Positions 45,886-55,344 of a stretch of 64,000 nt of DNA are shown here, piece by piece (positions within the stretch are counted from its first letter, which is position 1; the number at the start of each line of letters is the position of its first letter). Source of the DNA: Pseudomonas sp. P5_109 (GTDB lineage: Bacteria; Pseudomonadota; Gammaproteobacteria; Pseudomonadales; Pseudomonadaceae); contig NZ_CP125380.1 in assembly GCF_034009455.1 (NCBI RefSeq), positions 489,501 to 553,500 of the forward strand, written 5' to 3'. The notes below the pieces were generated by a model, which searched no databases, was not told the origin of the DNA, and saw only the letters and a program-made list of their open reading frames with translations. The position numbers were made by a program, and so were the translations under genes.

Positions 45886-46920
45886 ATGAAAATTCTGATC
45901 GTTGGGCCCAGTTGGGTCGGTGACATGGTGATGGCGCAGACACTTTTCCAGTGTCTGAAACAACGCCACCCGCAATGCGAAATCGACGTGCTGGCCCCCG
46001 AGTGGAGCCGGCCGATTCTTGAGCGCATGCCCGAAGTTCGCCAGGCCTTGAGCTTTCCGCTCGGTCACGGCGTGCTGGAACTGGCGACACGTCGGCGCAT
46101 CGGCAAATCCCTGGCCGGTCAGTACGACCAGGCGATCCTGTTGCCCAATTCCCTGAAGTCGGCGCTGGTGCCGTTCTTTGCCGGTATCCCCAAGCGTACG
46201 GGCTGGCGTGGCGAATTCCGCTATGGCTTGCTCAATGACGTGCGCACGCTGGATAAAGATCGTTATCCGCTGATGATCGAGCGCTTCATGGCTCTGGCTT
46301 ACGAGCCGGGCGTTGAGTTGCCAAAACCCTATCCGCGCCCGACGCTGCAGATCGACCCGGTCACCCGCGAGGCGGCACTGGCCAAATTCGGCCTGACCCT
46401 CGACCGTCCGGTGTTGGCCCTGTGCCCCGGCGCCGAGTTTGGCGAGTCCAAGCGCTGGCCGTCCGAGCATTACGCCAAGGTCGCCGAAGCGAAGATCCGC
46501 GAAGGCTGGCAAGTCTGGCTGTTCGGTTCGAAAAACGATCACGCCGTGGGCGAAGACATCCGCGCGCGGCTGATTCCCGGCCTGCGCGAAGAATCGGTCA
46601 ACCTCAGCGGCGGCACCTCGCTGGCCGAAGCCATCGACCTGCTGTCCTGTGCCGATTCCGTGGTGTCCAACGACTCCGGCCTGATGCACGTCGCCGCCGC
46701 GCTGAACCGCCCGTTGGTGGCGGTCTACGGCTCGACGTCGCCGGGTTTCACGCCACCGTTGGCCGAGCACGTGGAAATCGTGCGCCTGGGCATCGAGTGC
46801 AGCCCGTGCTTCGATCGCACCTGCCGTTTCGGTCATTACAACTGCCTGCGCCAGCTCATGCCGCAGGCCGTGAACGAAGCCTTGCAGCGGTTGCAGGGCA
46901 CTGTGGTCGAGGTCAAATAG
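45886..46920 (+). CDS. waaF: ADP-heptose:LPS heptosyltransferase II
   Basis: 344 residues, GT9 family. The N-terminus MKILIVGPSWVGDMVMAQTL, the CPGAEFGESKRWP motif (about 180) and the SNDSGLMHVAAAL acceptor/donor motif (about 262) identify WaaF. It adds the second heptose of the inner core at the cytoplasmic face of the inner membrane. The ATG at 45886 is chosen; 62 upstream codons run into the REP element. First gene of a compact operon; waaC starts 2 bases after its stop. Confidence 0.96.
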   Translation: MKILIVGPSWVGDMVMAQTLFQCLKQRHPQCEIDVLAPEWSRPILERMPEVRQALSFPLGHGVLELATRRRIGKSLAGQYDQAILLPNSLKSALVPFFAGIPKRTGWRGEFRYGLLNDVRTLDKDRYPLMIERFMALAYEPGVELPKPYPRPTLQIDPVTREAALAKFGLTLDRPVLALCPGAEFGESKRWPSEHYAKVAEAKIREGWQVWLFGSKNDHAVGEDIRARLIPGLREESVNLSGGTSLAEAIDLLSCADSVVSNDSGLMHVAAALNRPLVAVYGSTSPGFTPPLAEHVEIVRLGIECSPCFDRTCRFGHYNCLRQLMPQAVNEALQRLQGTVVEVK

Positions 46921-46921
46921 C

Positions 46922-47983
46922 TTGCGGGTTCTGTTGATCAAGACTTCTTCGCTGGGCGACGTCATTCACGCTTTGCCGGCGTTGACCGACGCGGCGCGGG
47001 CGATTCCCGGCATCAAATTCGACTGGGTGGTGGAAGAAGGCTTTGCCGAGATCCCCACCTGGCATCCGGCGGTGGGCAAGGTGATTCCGGTGGCGATCCG
47101 TCGCTGGCGCAAGAACATCTGGCAGACCATCAAGAGCGGTGAGTGGAAGCGCTTCAAGCAAAGCGTGCGGGCCACCCAATATGACCTGGTGATCGACGCC
47201 CAGGGCTTGCTGAAAAGCGCCTGGTTGACCCGTTACGTCAAGGCGCCGGTGGCCGGCCTCGATAAAAACTCGGCGCGCGAGCCCATCGCTGCGCGCTTTT
47301 ACAATCGGCGCCTGGCCGTTGCCCGTGGGCAACATGCGGTGGAGCGAGTGCGTCAGTTGTTCGCCATCGCGTTGGGCTATGACCTGCCCAAGGGGCTGGG
47401 CGACTATGGCTTGAGCGTCGAGCGTCTGGTGGAGTTGCCGCGCAAGAACCCGTACGTGGTGTTTCTGCACGGTACCACCTGGGACACCAAGCACTGGCCC
47501 GAAGCCTACTGGCGCGAGCTGACCGAGCGGGTCGGCTACCTTGGCGTCGGTGTGAAACTGCCTTGGGGCAATGCCGTGGAAAAGGCCCGCGCCGAGCGCA
47601 TCGCCGCAGGTTTCAAGCACGCCGAAGTGTTGCCGAAGCTGAACCTGGCGGGTGTCGGCAAGGTGCTGGCTGGCGCGCAAGCCTGCGTGGCGGTGGATAC
47701 CGGCCTGGGCCATCTGGCCGCCGCGCTGGATGTGCCGACGCTGTCGCTGTTCGGCCCGACCAATCCGGGCCTGACCGGTGCCTATGGCAAGGTGCAGATT
47801 CACCTGGCCAGCGACTTCTCGTGTGCGCCGTGCCTGCAGAAGAAATGCACCTATCAACCGACGGCCGAAGATGCCCGTCAATTTGACCTGAAACGCGAGT
47901 GGCCATTGTGCTTCACGCGTCTGAACCCCGAGCGTGTCGCCAGCCGACTGAGCACGTTGTTAATGGCTGAGGAGCTGCGCTGA
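46922..47983 (+). CDS. waaC: ADP-heptose:LPS heptosyltransferase I
   Basis: 353 residues, GT9 family: LLIKTSSLGDVIHALPALTD at the N-terminus, FLHGTTWDTKHWPEAYW (about 181) and AVDTGLGHLAAALDVPTLSLFGPT (about 257). It attaches the first heptose to Kdo. The start codon is TTG at 46922, directly after the waaF stop. The stop overlaps the waaG ATG (TGATG), so translation is coupled through. Confidence 0.96.
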   Translation: MRVLLIKTSSLGDVIHALPALTDAARAIPGIKFDWVVEEGFAEIPTWHPAVGKVIPVAIRRWRKNIWQTIKSGEWKRFKQSVRATQYDLVIDAQGLLKSAWLTRYVKAPVAGLDKNSAREPIAARFYNRRLAVARGQHAVERVRQLFAIALGYDLPKGLGDYGLSVERLVELPRKNPYVVFLHGTTWDTKHWPEAYWRELTERVGYLGVGVKLPWGNAVEKARAERIAAGFKHAEVLPKLNLAGVGKVLAGAQACVAVDTGLGHLAAALDVPTLSLFGPTNPGLTGAYGKVQIHLASDFSCAPCLQKKCTYQPTAEDARQFDLKREWPLCFTRLNPERVASRLSTLLMAEELR

Positions 47984-49104
47984 TGCAATTGGCATTTGTC
48001 CTGTACAAATATTTTCCGTTTGGCGGCTTGCAGCGCGATTTCATGCGAATCGCCCTGGAGTGCCAGAAGCGTGGTCATCAGATTCGCGTCTACACACTGA
48101 TCTGGGAAGGCGATGTGCCGCCGGGTTTCGAAGTGCTGGTGGCGCCGGTCAAGGCGTTCTTCAATCATCGGCGCAACGAAAAGCTCAGCGAATGGATGGA
48201 GGCGGACCTGGCCAAGCGTCCGGTCGATCGCCTGATCGGCTTCAACAAGATGCCGGGCCTGGACGTCTACTACGCCGCCGACGGCTGCTTCGAAGACAAG
48301 GCGCAGAACCTGCGCAACTCGCTGTACCGCCGCTGGGGCCGCTATCGCCACTTCGCCGAGTACGAGCGGGCGGTGTTCGCCAAGGACGCCAAGACCGAAG
48401 TGTTGATGATTTCCGAGGTCCAGCAGCCGCTGTTCATCAAGCATTACGACACGCCGCTGGAGCGCTTCCACCTGCTGCCACCGGGCATCGCCCAGGACCG
48501 TCGCCGACCGGCCGATGCCGATGAAATTCGTGCCGGGTTCCGCGCCGAATTCGACCTCAAGGACGACGAACTGCTGCTGGTGCAGATCGGCTCCGGGTTC
48601 AAGACCAAAGGCGTGGACCGCAGCCTCAAGGCACTGGCGGCATTGCCTGCCGAGTTGAGGAAACGCACCCGGCTGTTTGTAATTGGCCAGGATGACCCCA
48701 AGTTATTCCAGATGCAGAGCGCAACATTGGGGCTGGGCGACAACGTCACGTTCCTCAAGGGGCGCAGCGATATCCCGCGTTTCCTGCTGGGTGCCGATCT
48801 GTTGATCCACCCGGCGTACAACGAAAATACCGGCACCGTGCTGCTCGAAGCGCTGGTGGCCGGCTTGCCGGTGCTGGTGAGCGCGGTGTGCGGTTACGCC
48901 CATTACATTGCCGAGGCCGACGCGGGCCTGGTGCTGGACGAACCGTTCGATCAGGCGCAACTGACGCAATACCTGACCGGCATGTTGAACGACGCTCAAG
49001 CAAGGGCGGCCTGGAGCCGCAATGGTCTGGCCTTCGCCGAGACGGCCGACCTCTACAGCATGCCGCAACACGCGGCCGATGTGATTCTGGCGGAGCACGC
49101 TTAA
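47983..49104 (+). CDS. waaG: LPS core glycosyltransferase WaaG (GT4)
   Basis: 373 residues. MQLAFVLYKYFPFGGLQRDF is the WaaG N-terminus. The C-terminal GT4 domain has GSGFKTKGVDRSLKALAALP and NENTGTVLLEALVAGLPVLV (E-x7-E nucleotide-sugar motif). In P. aeruginosa the enzyme adds the first outer-core hexosamine to heptose II. Fully coupled to waaC by the TGATG overlap and followed immediately by waaP. Confidence 0.95.
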   Translation: MQLAFVLYKYFPFGGLQRDFMRIALECQKRGHQIRVYTLIWEGDVPPGFEVLVAPVKAFFNHRRNEKLSEWMEADLAKRPVDRLIGFNKMPGLDVYYAADGCFEDKAQNLRNSLYRRWGRYRHFAEYERAVFAKDAKTEVLMISEVQQPLFIKHYDTPLERFHLLPPGIAQDRRRPADADEIRAGFRAEFDLKDDELLLVQIGSGFKTKGVDRSLKALAALPAELRKRTRLFVIGQDDPKLFQMQSATLGLGDNVTFLKGRSDIPRFLLGADLLIHPAYNENTGTVLLEALVAGLPVLVSAVCGYAHYIAEADAGLVLDEPFDQAQLTQYLTGMLNDAQARAAWSRNGLAFAETADLYSMPQHAADVILAEHA

Positions 49105-49911
49105 ATGAAGTTGATGCTGGCTGAACCGTTCAAGAGTCTCTGGGCCGGACGCGACCCGTTCGCCGAAGTCGAGGGGCTTGAGGGCGAGGTGTACCGCGAG
49201 CTGGAAGCACGCCGGACATTGCGCACGGAAGTCGACGGCAACGGGTTTTTCGTGAAAATCCACCGTGGCATCGGCTGGGGCGAAATCTTCAAGAACCTGC
49301 TCACCGCCAAATTGCCGGTACTTGGCGCGGGCCAGGAGTGGACGGCGATCCAGCGCCTGCAGGAAGCCGGCGTGCCGACCATGACCGCTGTCGCGTATGG
49401 CGAGAAGGGCAGCAACCCGGCCGACCAGCACTCGTTCATCGTCACTGAAGAGCTGGCGCCGACGGTCAGCCTCGAAGACTTCAGCGTTAACTGGACCAAA
49501 CAGCCACCCGAGCCAAGACTCAAGCGCGCGCTGATTGCCGAAGTCGCACGGATGACCGGCATGATGCACCGCGCCGGGGTCAACCATCGCGACTGCTACA
49601 TCTGCCATTTCCTGCTGCACACCGACAAACCGGTGACCTTTGATGACTTCAAACTCTCGGTGATCGACCTGCACCGCGCCCAGACCCGCCCGGCGATCAC
49701 CTCGCGCTGGCGCAACAAGGATCTGGCCGCGCTGTATTTTTCCGCCCTGGACATCGGCCTGACCCGCCGCGACAAGCTGCGTTTCCTCAAAGGCTACTTC
49801 CAGCAACCGTTGCGGCAGATCCTGAGCGAAGAGGCCGGGCTGCTGAACTGGCTCGAAGGCAAGGCCAACAAGCTCTACGAGCGTAAACAGCGATACGGGG
49901 ATGCGCTCTGA
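49105..49911 (+). CDS. waaP: LPS core heptose I kinase
   Basis: 268 residues, protein-kinase fold: FVKIHRGIGWGEIFKNLLTA (phosphate-binding lysine), the catalytic loop VNHRDCYICHFLLH (about 168-181) and the metal site VIDLHRAQTR. WaaP phosphorylates heptose I and is essential in P. aeruginosa. The ATG immediately follows the waaG TAA. Its TGA overlaps the next start (TGATG). Confidence 0.95.
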   Translation: MKLMLAEPFKSLWAGRDPFAEVEGLEGEVYRELEARRTLRTEVDGNGFFVKIHRGIGWGEIFKNLLTAKLPVLGAGQEWTAIQRLQEAGVPTMTAVAYGEKGSNPADQHSFIVTEELAPTVSLEDFSVNWTKQPPEPRLKRALIAEVARMTGMMHRAGVNHRDCYICHFLLHTDKPVTFDDFKLSVIDLHRAQTRPAITSRWRNKDLAALYFSALDIGLTRRDKLRFLKGYFQQPLRQILSEEAGLLNWLEGKANKLYERKQRYGDAL

Positions 49912-50645
49912 TGTCGGGTTGGAAACTGGAACCGGCCTACAGCGAACTGGCCGATGACTTTGGCAGCCTTGAAGCCGTGTTTGCGCTGCAAGGCGAGCGT
50001 TTGACCAAGGACCTGTTGTCCGAGGTCATTCGTGTGCAGCGCAAGGGCGTCAACTATTACGTCAAACGCTACGTGGGCGCCGGAAAAGGCTTGCGCCGTT
50101 ATCTCGGCAAGCCACGGGTGAAAATGGAGTGGCAGAACCTCAAGCGTTTCGCCAAGTGGGGCATTCCCACCGCCGAAGTGGTGGCCTGGGGGCTGGAACG
50201 GCGCGGTGCGGCCTACGCTCGCGGCGCAATGATTACCCGGGAATTGCCGCGCACCGAAGACTTGTCGGCACTGGCCGAACGACAGGATCCGAAACTGTCG
50301 GATCGTGCCTGGGTCGACGCCATCAGTCGTCAGTTGGCGCAGTACACCCGGACCATGCATGACCACCGCTTCACCCATAATGATCTGAAGTGGCGCAATC
50401 TGTTGATCGACGATGAGGCTCGACTGTTCTTGATCGATTGCCCCAACGGCGATTTCTGGCGCGGTTTCTGGCTCAAATACCGCATCACCAAGGATCTGGC
50501 GTGCCTGGACAAGGTCGCCAAGTATCAACTGTCGGCTACCCAGCGCCTGCGCTTTTACCTGCAATACCGCAACCGGACCCGGCTCAACGCCGCGGACAAG
50601 AAGCGTATCCGGCACGTGGTGAGATTTTTCGAGGGACGCGAATGA
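49911..50645 (+). CDS. LPS core kinase, InaA/WapP-like
   Basis: 244 residues, RIO/InaA-type kinase: VNYYVKRYVGAGKGLRRYLG (ATP lysine), the catalytic loop FTHNDLKWRNLLIDDEARLF and LIDCPNGDF (Asp in place of DFG). It corresponds by position to PA5008 (WapP, recall) and probably phosphorylates an inner-core heptose. TGATG overlap with waaP upstream; ATGA overlap with the next kinase. Confidence 0.88.
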   Translation: MSGWKLEPAYSELADDFGSLEAVFALQGERLTKDLLSEVIRVQRKGVNYYVKRYVGAGKGLRRYLGKPRVKMEWQNLKRFAKWGIPTAEVVAWGLERRGAAYARGAMITRELPRTEDLSALAERQDPKLSDRAWVDAISRQLAQYTRTMHDHRFTHNDLKWRNLLIDDEARLFLIDCPNGDFWRGFWLKYRITKDLACLDKVAKYQLSATQRLRFYLQYRNRTRLNAADKKRIRHVVRFFEGRE

Positions 50646-51394
50646 CTGATTTCCTGGCCGCTGAGGACCGTGCGCTGCTTGAGCGCCATGGCCTTGGCAC
50701 GTTCGAAGCGCTCTGGGCCAAGCAGCTCGATGCGGTGGACGAACCCAACACCGGTCGCGGCGGCTGGAGCAGCGTGTTTCGGCTGGACCTGGAAGGTCAT
50801 GGCTACTACCTCAAGCGTCAAAGCAACTACCTGACCCGCACCTTGCGCGCACCCTTCGGCGAGCCGAGTTTCGCTCGCGAGTTTCGCAACATCTCCCGTT
50901 ACCGGAAGATGGGCATCCCGGCGCTGGAAGCGGTGTTCTACGGGGAGCGCAAGGTCAATGGCGAAGTCCGCGCGATCCTGCTGACCCGTGCCCTGGATGG
51001 TTGGGACGACCTCGACTCGCTGTTGCAGCGCTGGAATGAATTGAGCCCCGAGCAGCACTCGGAGATCCTCAAGGCCAGTGGCGAACTGGCCCGGCAGCTG
51101 CACGCTGCACGGCAGGTGCATGGCTGCTTCTATCCCAAGCACATTTTCATGCGCGCCACCGGCACCGGCTATCAGGCGCAATTGATCGACCTGGAAAAGA
51201 CCCGGCCGCTGCTGTACGGGCAGCGCGACCGAATCAAGGACCTGGAACCGCTGACGCGCCGCGCGCCCGAATGGGGTGAATCGCAACTGCGGCAATTGCT
51301 GGCCGCCTATCTGGATCAACCGCAGGACAGCACGCTGATCGACAGCTGGCTGCAGCGTTTGACGGCGCGGCGCAGCCAGAAGGGGCCGCGCTGA
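50642..51394 (+). CDS. LPS core kinase, InaA/WapQ-like
   Basis: 250 residues. The N-terminal ATP-binding part is WSSVFRLDLEGHGYYLKRQSNY. The catalytic loop is altered: HGCFYPKHIFMRATGTG replaces the HxD loop with a tyrosine-proline version typical of WapQ/InaA proteins, then LIDLEKTRPL. It matches PA5007 by order. The start ATG at 50642 overlaps the previous stop; longer in-frame versions are not credible. It probably modifies heptose; the exact site is unknown. Confidence 0.85.
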   Translation: MTDFLAAEDRALLERHGLGTFEALWAKQLDAVDEPNTGRGGWSSVFRLDLEGHGYYLKRQSNYLTRTLRAPFGEPSFAREFRNISRYRKMGIPALEAVFYGERKVNGEVRAILLTRALDGWDDLDSLLQRWNELSPEQHSEILKASGELARQLHAARQVHGCFYPKHIFMRATGTGYQAQLIDLEKTRPLLYGQRDRIKDLEPLTRRAPEWGESQLRQLLAAYLDQPQDSTLIDSWLQRLTARRSQKGPR

Positions 51395-52845
51395 TGCGTT
51401 TGTCCGAACTGAAATCCGCTGGCCGTAATCCGGTTTTGCCGCTGAGCGTATCGCTGGCCGACGCTGCCGGCCCTGCCGATCTGCAGCTGCTGAGCCTGTT
51501 GCGGGTGTTGCCGGGGCAGCGTTATGTCGGTGCCGGCGTCTGGCGTGGCCGGCCGGTGTTGGCCAAGTTGCTGGTCGGCAGCAAGGCCGCTCGGCACTTC
51601 CAGCGTGAACTGGATGGCGTACGCCTGCTCTCCGATCAAGGGCTGACCACGCCGCAGCTGTTGGCCGATGGCCTGAAGGAAGGCGATGGTGGCTGGCTGC
51701 TGTTCGAGTTTCTGGAAGGCGCCGAAAGCCTGGGCGAAACCTGGAAACAGGTTGAGCAGCAGCCCGTATTGTCCGATGGACAAGGGGCGGTGCTGGCCGA
51801 GGCGTTGGGCGCGATCGGTCAGATGCATCGCAAGGGCCTGTGGCAGGAAGACCTGCACCTGGATAACCTGCTGCGCCAGCGTGGTCGCCTGTACTTGATC
51901 GACGGTGCCGGGATTTGCGCCGAAACGCCGGGGCAGCCGCTGTCGCGGCAGAAAGTCCTGGAAAACCTCGGGGTGTTCTTCGCCCAGTTGCCGAAGTCGA
52001 TCGAACCCTTCATTGAAGAGTTGCTGGTGTATTACCTGCTCAGCAACGGCGAACACGCCCTGCCCATGGAAGCGTTGCAGAAGCAGATCGACAAGGTCCG
52101 CAGCTGGCGCCTCAAGGACTACCTGATCAAGGTCGGCCGCGAATGCACGCTGTTCAGCGTGCAGCGCGGAGCCTCCGGCTTGCAGGCGATTCGTCGCGAG
52201 GAAGAGGCCGCCATGTTGCCGGTGCTGGAGCAGGCCGATGCCTTGCTCGACCGGGGGCATCTGTACAAGACCGGTGGTGCGGCGAGCGTCGGCAAGGTCG
52301 AGGTGGATGGCCGCACGCTGGTGATCAAGCGCTACAACATCAAGGGTTTTGCCCACTGGCTCAAGCGCTTCTGGCGTCCGAGCCGGGCCTGGCATTCATG
52401 GCGCGAAGGCAATCGCCTGGCGTTCCTCGGGATTGCCACGCCCACGCCGTTGGCGTTGCTGGAGAAGCGTTTTCTGTGGCTGCGCAGCCGTGCCTACTTG
52501 ATCACCGAGTATCTGCCGGGGCCGGACATCATCGAGCGTTTTGCGCCCTATGTTGAAAGCGGTGATGCACCGGAGTCCGAACTGGCGGCGCTGGATCATC
52601 TGTTTGCCGAACTGATTCGTGAGCGCATCAGTCATGGCGACTTCAAGGGGCATAACCTGTTCTGGCAGCAGGATCGCTGGGCGTTGATCGACCTCGACTC
52701 GATGTGCCAGCACGGCTCCCTCGGAAGTTTTGCGCCGGCGTACGCCAGGGATCGCGCGCGGTTCATGCGCAATTGGCCTGAAGGCAGTGCCCTTTACCAG
52801 GTCATCGATCAGCGTCTTCCCAAGGATATCTCCAGCGCGGCCTGA
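51394..52845 (+). CDS. Tandem double-kinase LPS core protein (PA5006-like)
   Basis: 483 residues with two kinase-fold halves. Half 1 has VLAKLLVGSKAARHFQRELD and the loop LWQEDLHLDNLLRQRGRLYLIDGAG (about 150-173). Half 2 has TLVIKRYNIKGFAHWLKRFW and the loop ISHGDFKGHNLFWQQ...LIDLDSM (about 410-435). Both halves keep the catalytic Asp and the metal Asp, so both may be active. It is the last gene of the first LPS operon; a REP pair follows directly. Confidence 0.87.
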   Translation: MRLSELKSAGRNPVLPLSVSLADAAGPADLQLLSLLRVLPGQRYVGAGVWRGRPVLAKLLVGSKAARHFQRELDGVRLLSDQGLTTPQLLADGLKEGDGGWLLFEFLEGAESLGETWKQVEQQPVLSDGQGAVLAEALGAIGQMHRKGLWQEDLHLDNLLRQRGRLYLIDGAGICAETPGQPLSRQKVLENLGVFFAQLPKSIEPFIEELLVYYLLSNGEHALPMEALQKQIDKVRSWRLKDYLIKVGRECTLFSVQRGASGLQAIRREEEAAMLPVLEQADALLDRGHLYKTGGAASVGKVEVDGRTLVIKRYNIKGFAHWLKRFWRPSRAWHSWREGNRLAFLGIATPTPLALLEKRFLWLRSRAYLITEYLPGPDIIERFAPYVESGDAPESELAALDHLFAELIRERISHGDFKGHNLFWQQDRWALIDLDSMCQHGSLGSFAPAYARDRARFMRNWPEGSALYQVIDQRLPKDISSAA

Positions 52846-52862
52846 ATCGGACCTTCGGTCCT

Positions 52863-52955
52863 TTCGCGAGCAAGCCCGCTCCCACAGGGATTGTTGGTGA
52901 GCACAAAACGTGTGAACACCTCAGTTAAAACTGTGGGAGCGGGCTTGCTCGCGAA
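52863..52955. repeat. REP pair (GGGAGCGGGCTTGCTCGC type), inverted
   Basis: TTCGCGAGCAAGCCCGCTCC and inverse about 50 bp apart, marking the end of the first LPS operon. Confidence 0.92.
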
Positions 52956-53084
52956 GAGGCCCGAACAGCTAGCGAAATTTAGGGACAAATTCTTGTGATC
53001 CGTCCTACGCGATCTTGGGAAGCCATGAACTGTGGCCGAAATCACCACGATGCTAGCTTGCCTGACGTTTTCGGAGGGCAGGCT

Positions 53085-53420
53085 GTGACGATCAAAATGG
53101 CAGTTTCATCGGGTGTTTTATGTGTATCTCTAATGGGCTGCGGGACCGCCGCCACGGTGCTGCAGGATGAAGCCGAAGCTGCTCAAGGGTTGCGCAGGCA
53201 AAAGACCTACTGCCAGTCCATTCCCCGGGTCTACAGCGGCCTCGCTTATGACTTTTGCGTATTGAACGCACCGCCCGATCCCACGGGTGTCCTCGTACCG
53301 CTCATTCTGCTCGACCTGGCCCTGTCCGGCGCACTGGACACCGCCGTCTTGCCCTATACGATTTACCGGCAAAGCGTGGACGGCAATATCCTTGTCTACT
53401 GGCGGCCTTCGCGTGGTTAA
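53085..53420 (+). CDS. YceK/YidQ-family small lipoprotein
   Basis: 111 residues from a GTG at 53085 with GGAGG at 53072-53076. The signal ends in a lipobox, VSLMGC (cysteine near 20), so it is a lipoprotein. The mature part has YSGLAYDFCVLNAP, then PLILLDLALSGALDTAVLPY and TIYRQ, the YceK/YidQ (DUF1375) pattern. Function unknown. It stands alone between the two LPS operons and is not, as far as I recall, at this place in P. aeruginosa. Confidence 0.85.
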   Translation: MTIKMAVSSGVLCVSLMGCGTAATVLQDEAEAAQGLRRQKTYCQSIPRVYSGLAYDFCVLNAPPDPTGVLVPLILLDLALSGALDTAVLPYTIYRQSVDGNILVYWRPSRG

Positions 53421-53489
53421 AAGCAATCGCAAGGTCACCACCGTGGTTGCTTGCCGCTTGTAGCTAGAGGCTAGCCGCTGCTTTTACGC

Positions 53490-53495
53490 TATAAT
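53490..53495 (+). promoter_or_regulatory. -10 promoter element of second LPS operon
   Basis: A perfect TATAAT about 90 bp before the wapO start. The inverted repeat GCTAG-AGG-CTAGC (53463-53475) covers the place where a -35 would lie, and no good TTGACA is seen. Confidence 0.5.
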
Positions 53496-53586
53496 CCCGC
53501 CCTTTAGCTGTCTCTCGCCCATTGCGAGGGCACATTAATTTTTGAGGCGCTTGCGCCTGCACGCAGACTAAAGAGGCTAGACCCCT

Positions 53587-55344
53587 GTGGCATTGACGAT
53601 TCTTGGCCTGTCCGGCGCCCTTAGCCATGATCCTTCCGCAGCCCTGTATATCGACGGCAAGCTGGTCGCTGCGGCTGAAGAAGAGCGCTTCGTACGCGAT
53701 AAACATGCAAAGAACCGCATGCCCTACGAATCGGCGAAGTTCTGCCTGGAACAGGCCGGTATCAAACCGTCCGACGTTGACGTGGTAGCGATCCCGTTCG
53801 CCCCGATCAGCCTGTTCGGCAAGGCTCGCTGGCAGTACGCCAAGCGTTACTGGTACGCCCCGGACCGCGCCCTCGACGCGATCCTGATGGGCAACCGTCG
53901 CTACAAGCGCTATCGCAACAAGATCGTCTGGTGCCTGGAACAATTGGGTTTTGATCCGAAGAAGATCAAGATCGAGCCGGTCGAACACCACCTGGCCCAC
54001 GCCTCCAGCGCTTATCACTGCTCCGGTTTCAAAGAGAAAACCGCGATCCTGGGCATCGACGGCAAGGGCGAGTACGCCACGACCTTCTTCGGTTATGGCG
54101 AAAACGGCAAGATCCACAAGATCAAGGAATTCTTCGATCCGGACTCCCTCGGCGGCCTGTACGGCGCGATCACCGAGTTCCTCGGTTTCGACATGCTCGA
54201 CGGTGAGTTCAAGGTCATGGGCATGGCGCCGTACGGCGACGCCAGCAAATACGATTTCTCGCGCCTGGCTTCGTTCGAAAACGGCGAATTGGTGATCAAC
54301 ACCGACTACGCCAACGTCATCGGCCTGCGTCGTTATAAAGAGAAGGGCAAGGGTTACTACTTTTCGCCGAAGCTGATCGAGTGGCTGGGTCCAAAGCGCG
54401 AAGGCGACATCGCCGACGAGCCTTACATCCACTACGCCGCGAGCATTCAAGCGCTGTTCGAAAAAATTTCGCTGCAGATGATCGACTACTACCTGGGCGA
54501 CGTGCTCAAGCAAACCGGCAAGCTGGCCTACGCCGGTGGCTGTGCGTTGAACGTCAAGCTCAACCAGAAAATCATCGCCCGCGACGACGTCAAGGAGCTG
54601 TTCGTACAGCCGGCGTCCGGTGATGCCGGCACTGCGGTCGGCGCTGCCGCCTATGTGTCCCACGCCCGTGGCGTACCGGTCGAGAAGATGGAACACGTCT
54701 ACCTCGGCCCGTCGTACAGCAACGAAGACGTGATCGCGGCCTGCGCCCGTCACGAGAACAAGCCAACCTGGCGCAAGCTCGACAACATGCCGGAGCAGAT
54801 CGCCAGGATCATGGTCGATGGCAACCCGGTGGCCTGGTTCCAGGGCCGCATGGAGTTCGGTCCGCGTGCACTGGGCGGTCGTTCGATCATCGGTTGCCCG
54901 AGCATTCCCGGCGTGGCTGATCGCATCAACCACCAGATCAAGTTCCGCGAGCGCTGGAGGCCTTTCTGCCCGTCGATGCTCGACACCGTCGCTCCACAGA
55001 TGATCAAGATCGATCACCCGGCGCCGTTCATGACCTTCACCTTCGAAGTGTCGGAAGAATGGAAAACCCGCGTGCCGGAAGTCGTCCACGAAGACGGCAC
55101 TTCCCGCGCCCAGGTGCTCAAGCGCGAATACAACCCGCGCTACTACGACATGATGAAGGCGCTGGAAGTGCTCACCGGTAACGGCGTGTCGCTCAACACC
55201 TCGCTCAACCGTCGCGGCGAGCCGATGATCTGCTCGCCGACCGACGCCCTGAACATGTTCTTCGGTTCGGATCTACAGTATCTGATCATGGAAGACATCC
55301 TGGTGGTCAAAGAGGGCGCGAACGCCTATGACACGTTCGGCTGA
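53587..55344 (+). CDS. wapO: LPS core carbamoyltransferase (NodU/CmcH family)
   Basis: 585 residues. The N-terminus LTILGLSGALSHDPSAALYI and EEERFVRDKHAKNRMP (metal/ATP-binding YrdC-Kae1-like fold), VEHHLAHASSAYHCSGF (metal histidines), YAGGCALNVKLNQKI, and FQGRMEFGPRALGGRSII plus the C-terminal SLNRRGEPMICSP are typical of NodU-type carbamoyltransferases. It transfers carbamoyl to heptose II in P. aeruginosa (WapO, recall). GTG start, AGAGG upstream. The stop overlaps the next gene by 17 bp. Confidence 0.93.
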   Translation: MALTILGLSGALSHDPSAALYIDGKLVAAAEEERFVRDKHAKNRMPYESAKFCLEQAGIKPSDVDVVAIPFAPISLFGKARWQYAKRYWYAPDRALDAILMGNRRYKRYRNKIVWCLEQLGFDPKKIKIEPVEHHLAHASSAYHCSGFKEKTAILGIDGKGEYATTFFGYGENGKIHKIKEFFDPDSLGGLYGAITEFLGFDMLDGEFKVMGMAPYGDASKYDFSRLASFENGELVINTDYANVIGLRRYKEKGKGYYFSPKLIEWLGPKREGDIADEPYIHYAASIQALFEKISLQMIDYYLGDVLKQTGKLAYAGGCALNVKLNQKIIARDDVKELFVQPASGDAGTAVGAAAYVSHARGVPVEKMEHVYLGPSYSNEDVIAACARHENKPTWRKLDNMPEQIARIMVDGNPVAWFQGRMEFGPRALGGRSIIGCPSIPGVADRINHQIKFRERWRPFCPSMLDTVAPQMIKIDHPAPFMTFTFEVSEEWKTRVPEVVHEDGTSRAQVLKREYNPRYYDMMKALEVLTGNGVSLNTSLNRRGEPMICSPTDALNMFFGSDLQYLIMEDILVVKEGANAYDTFG

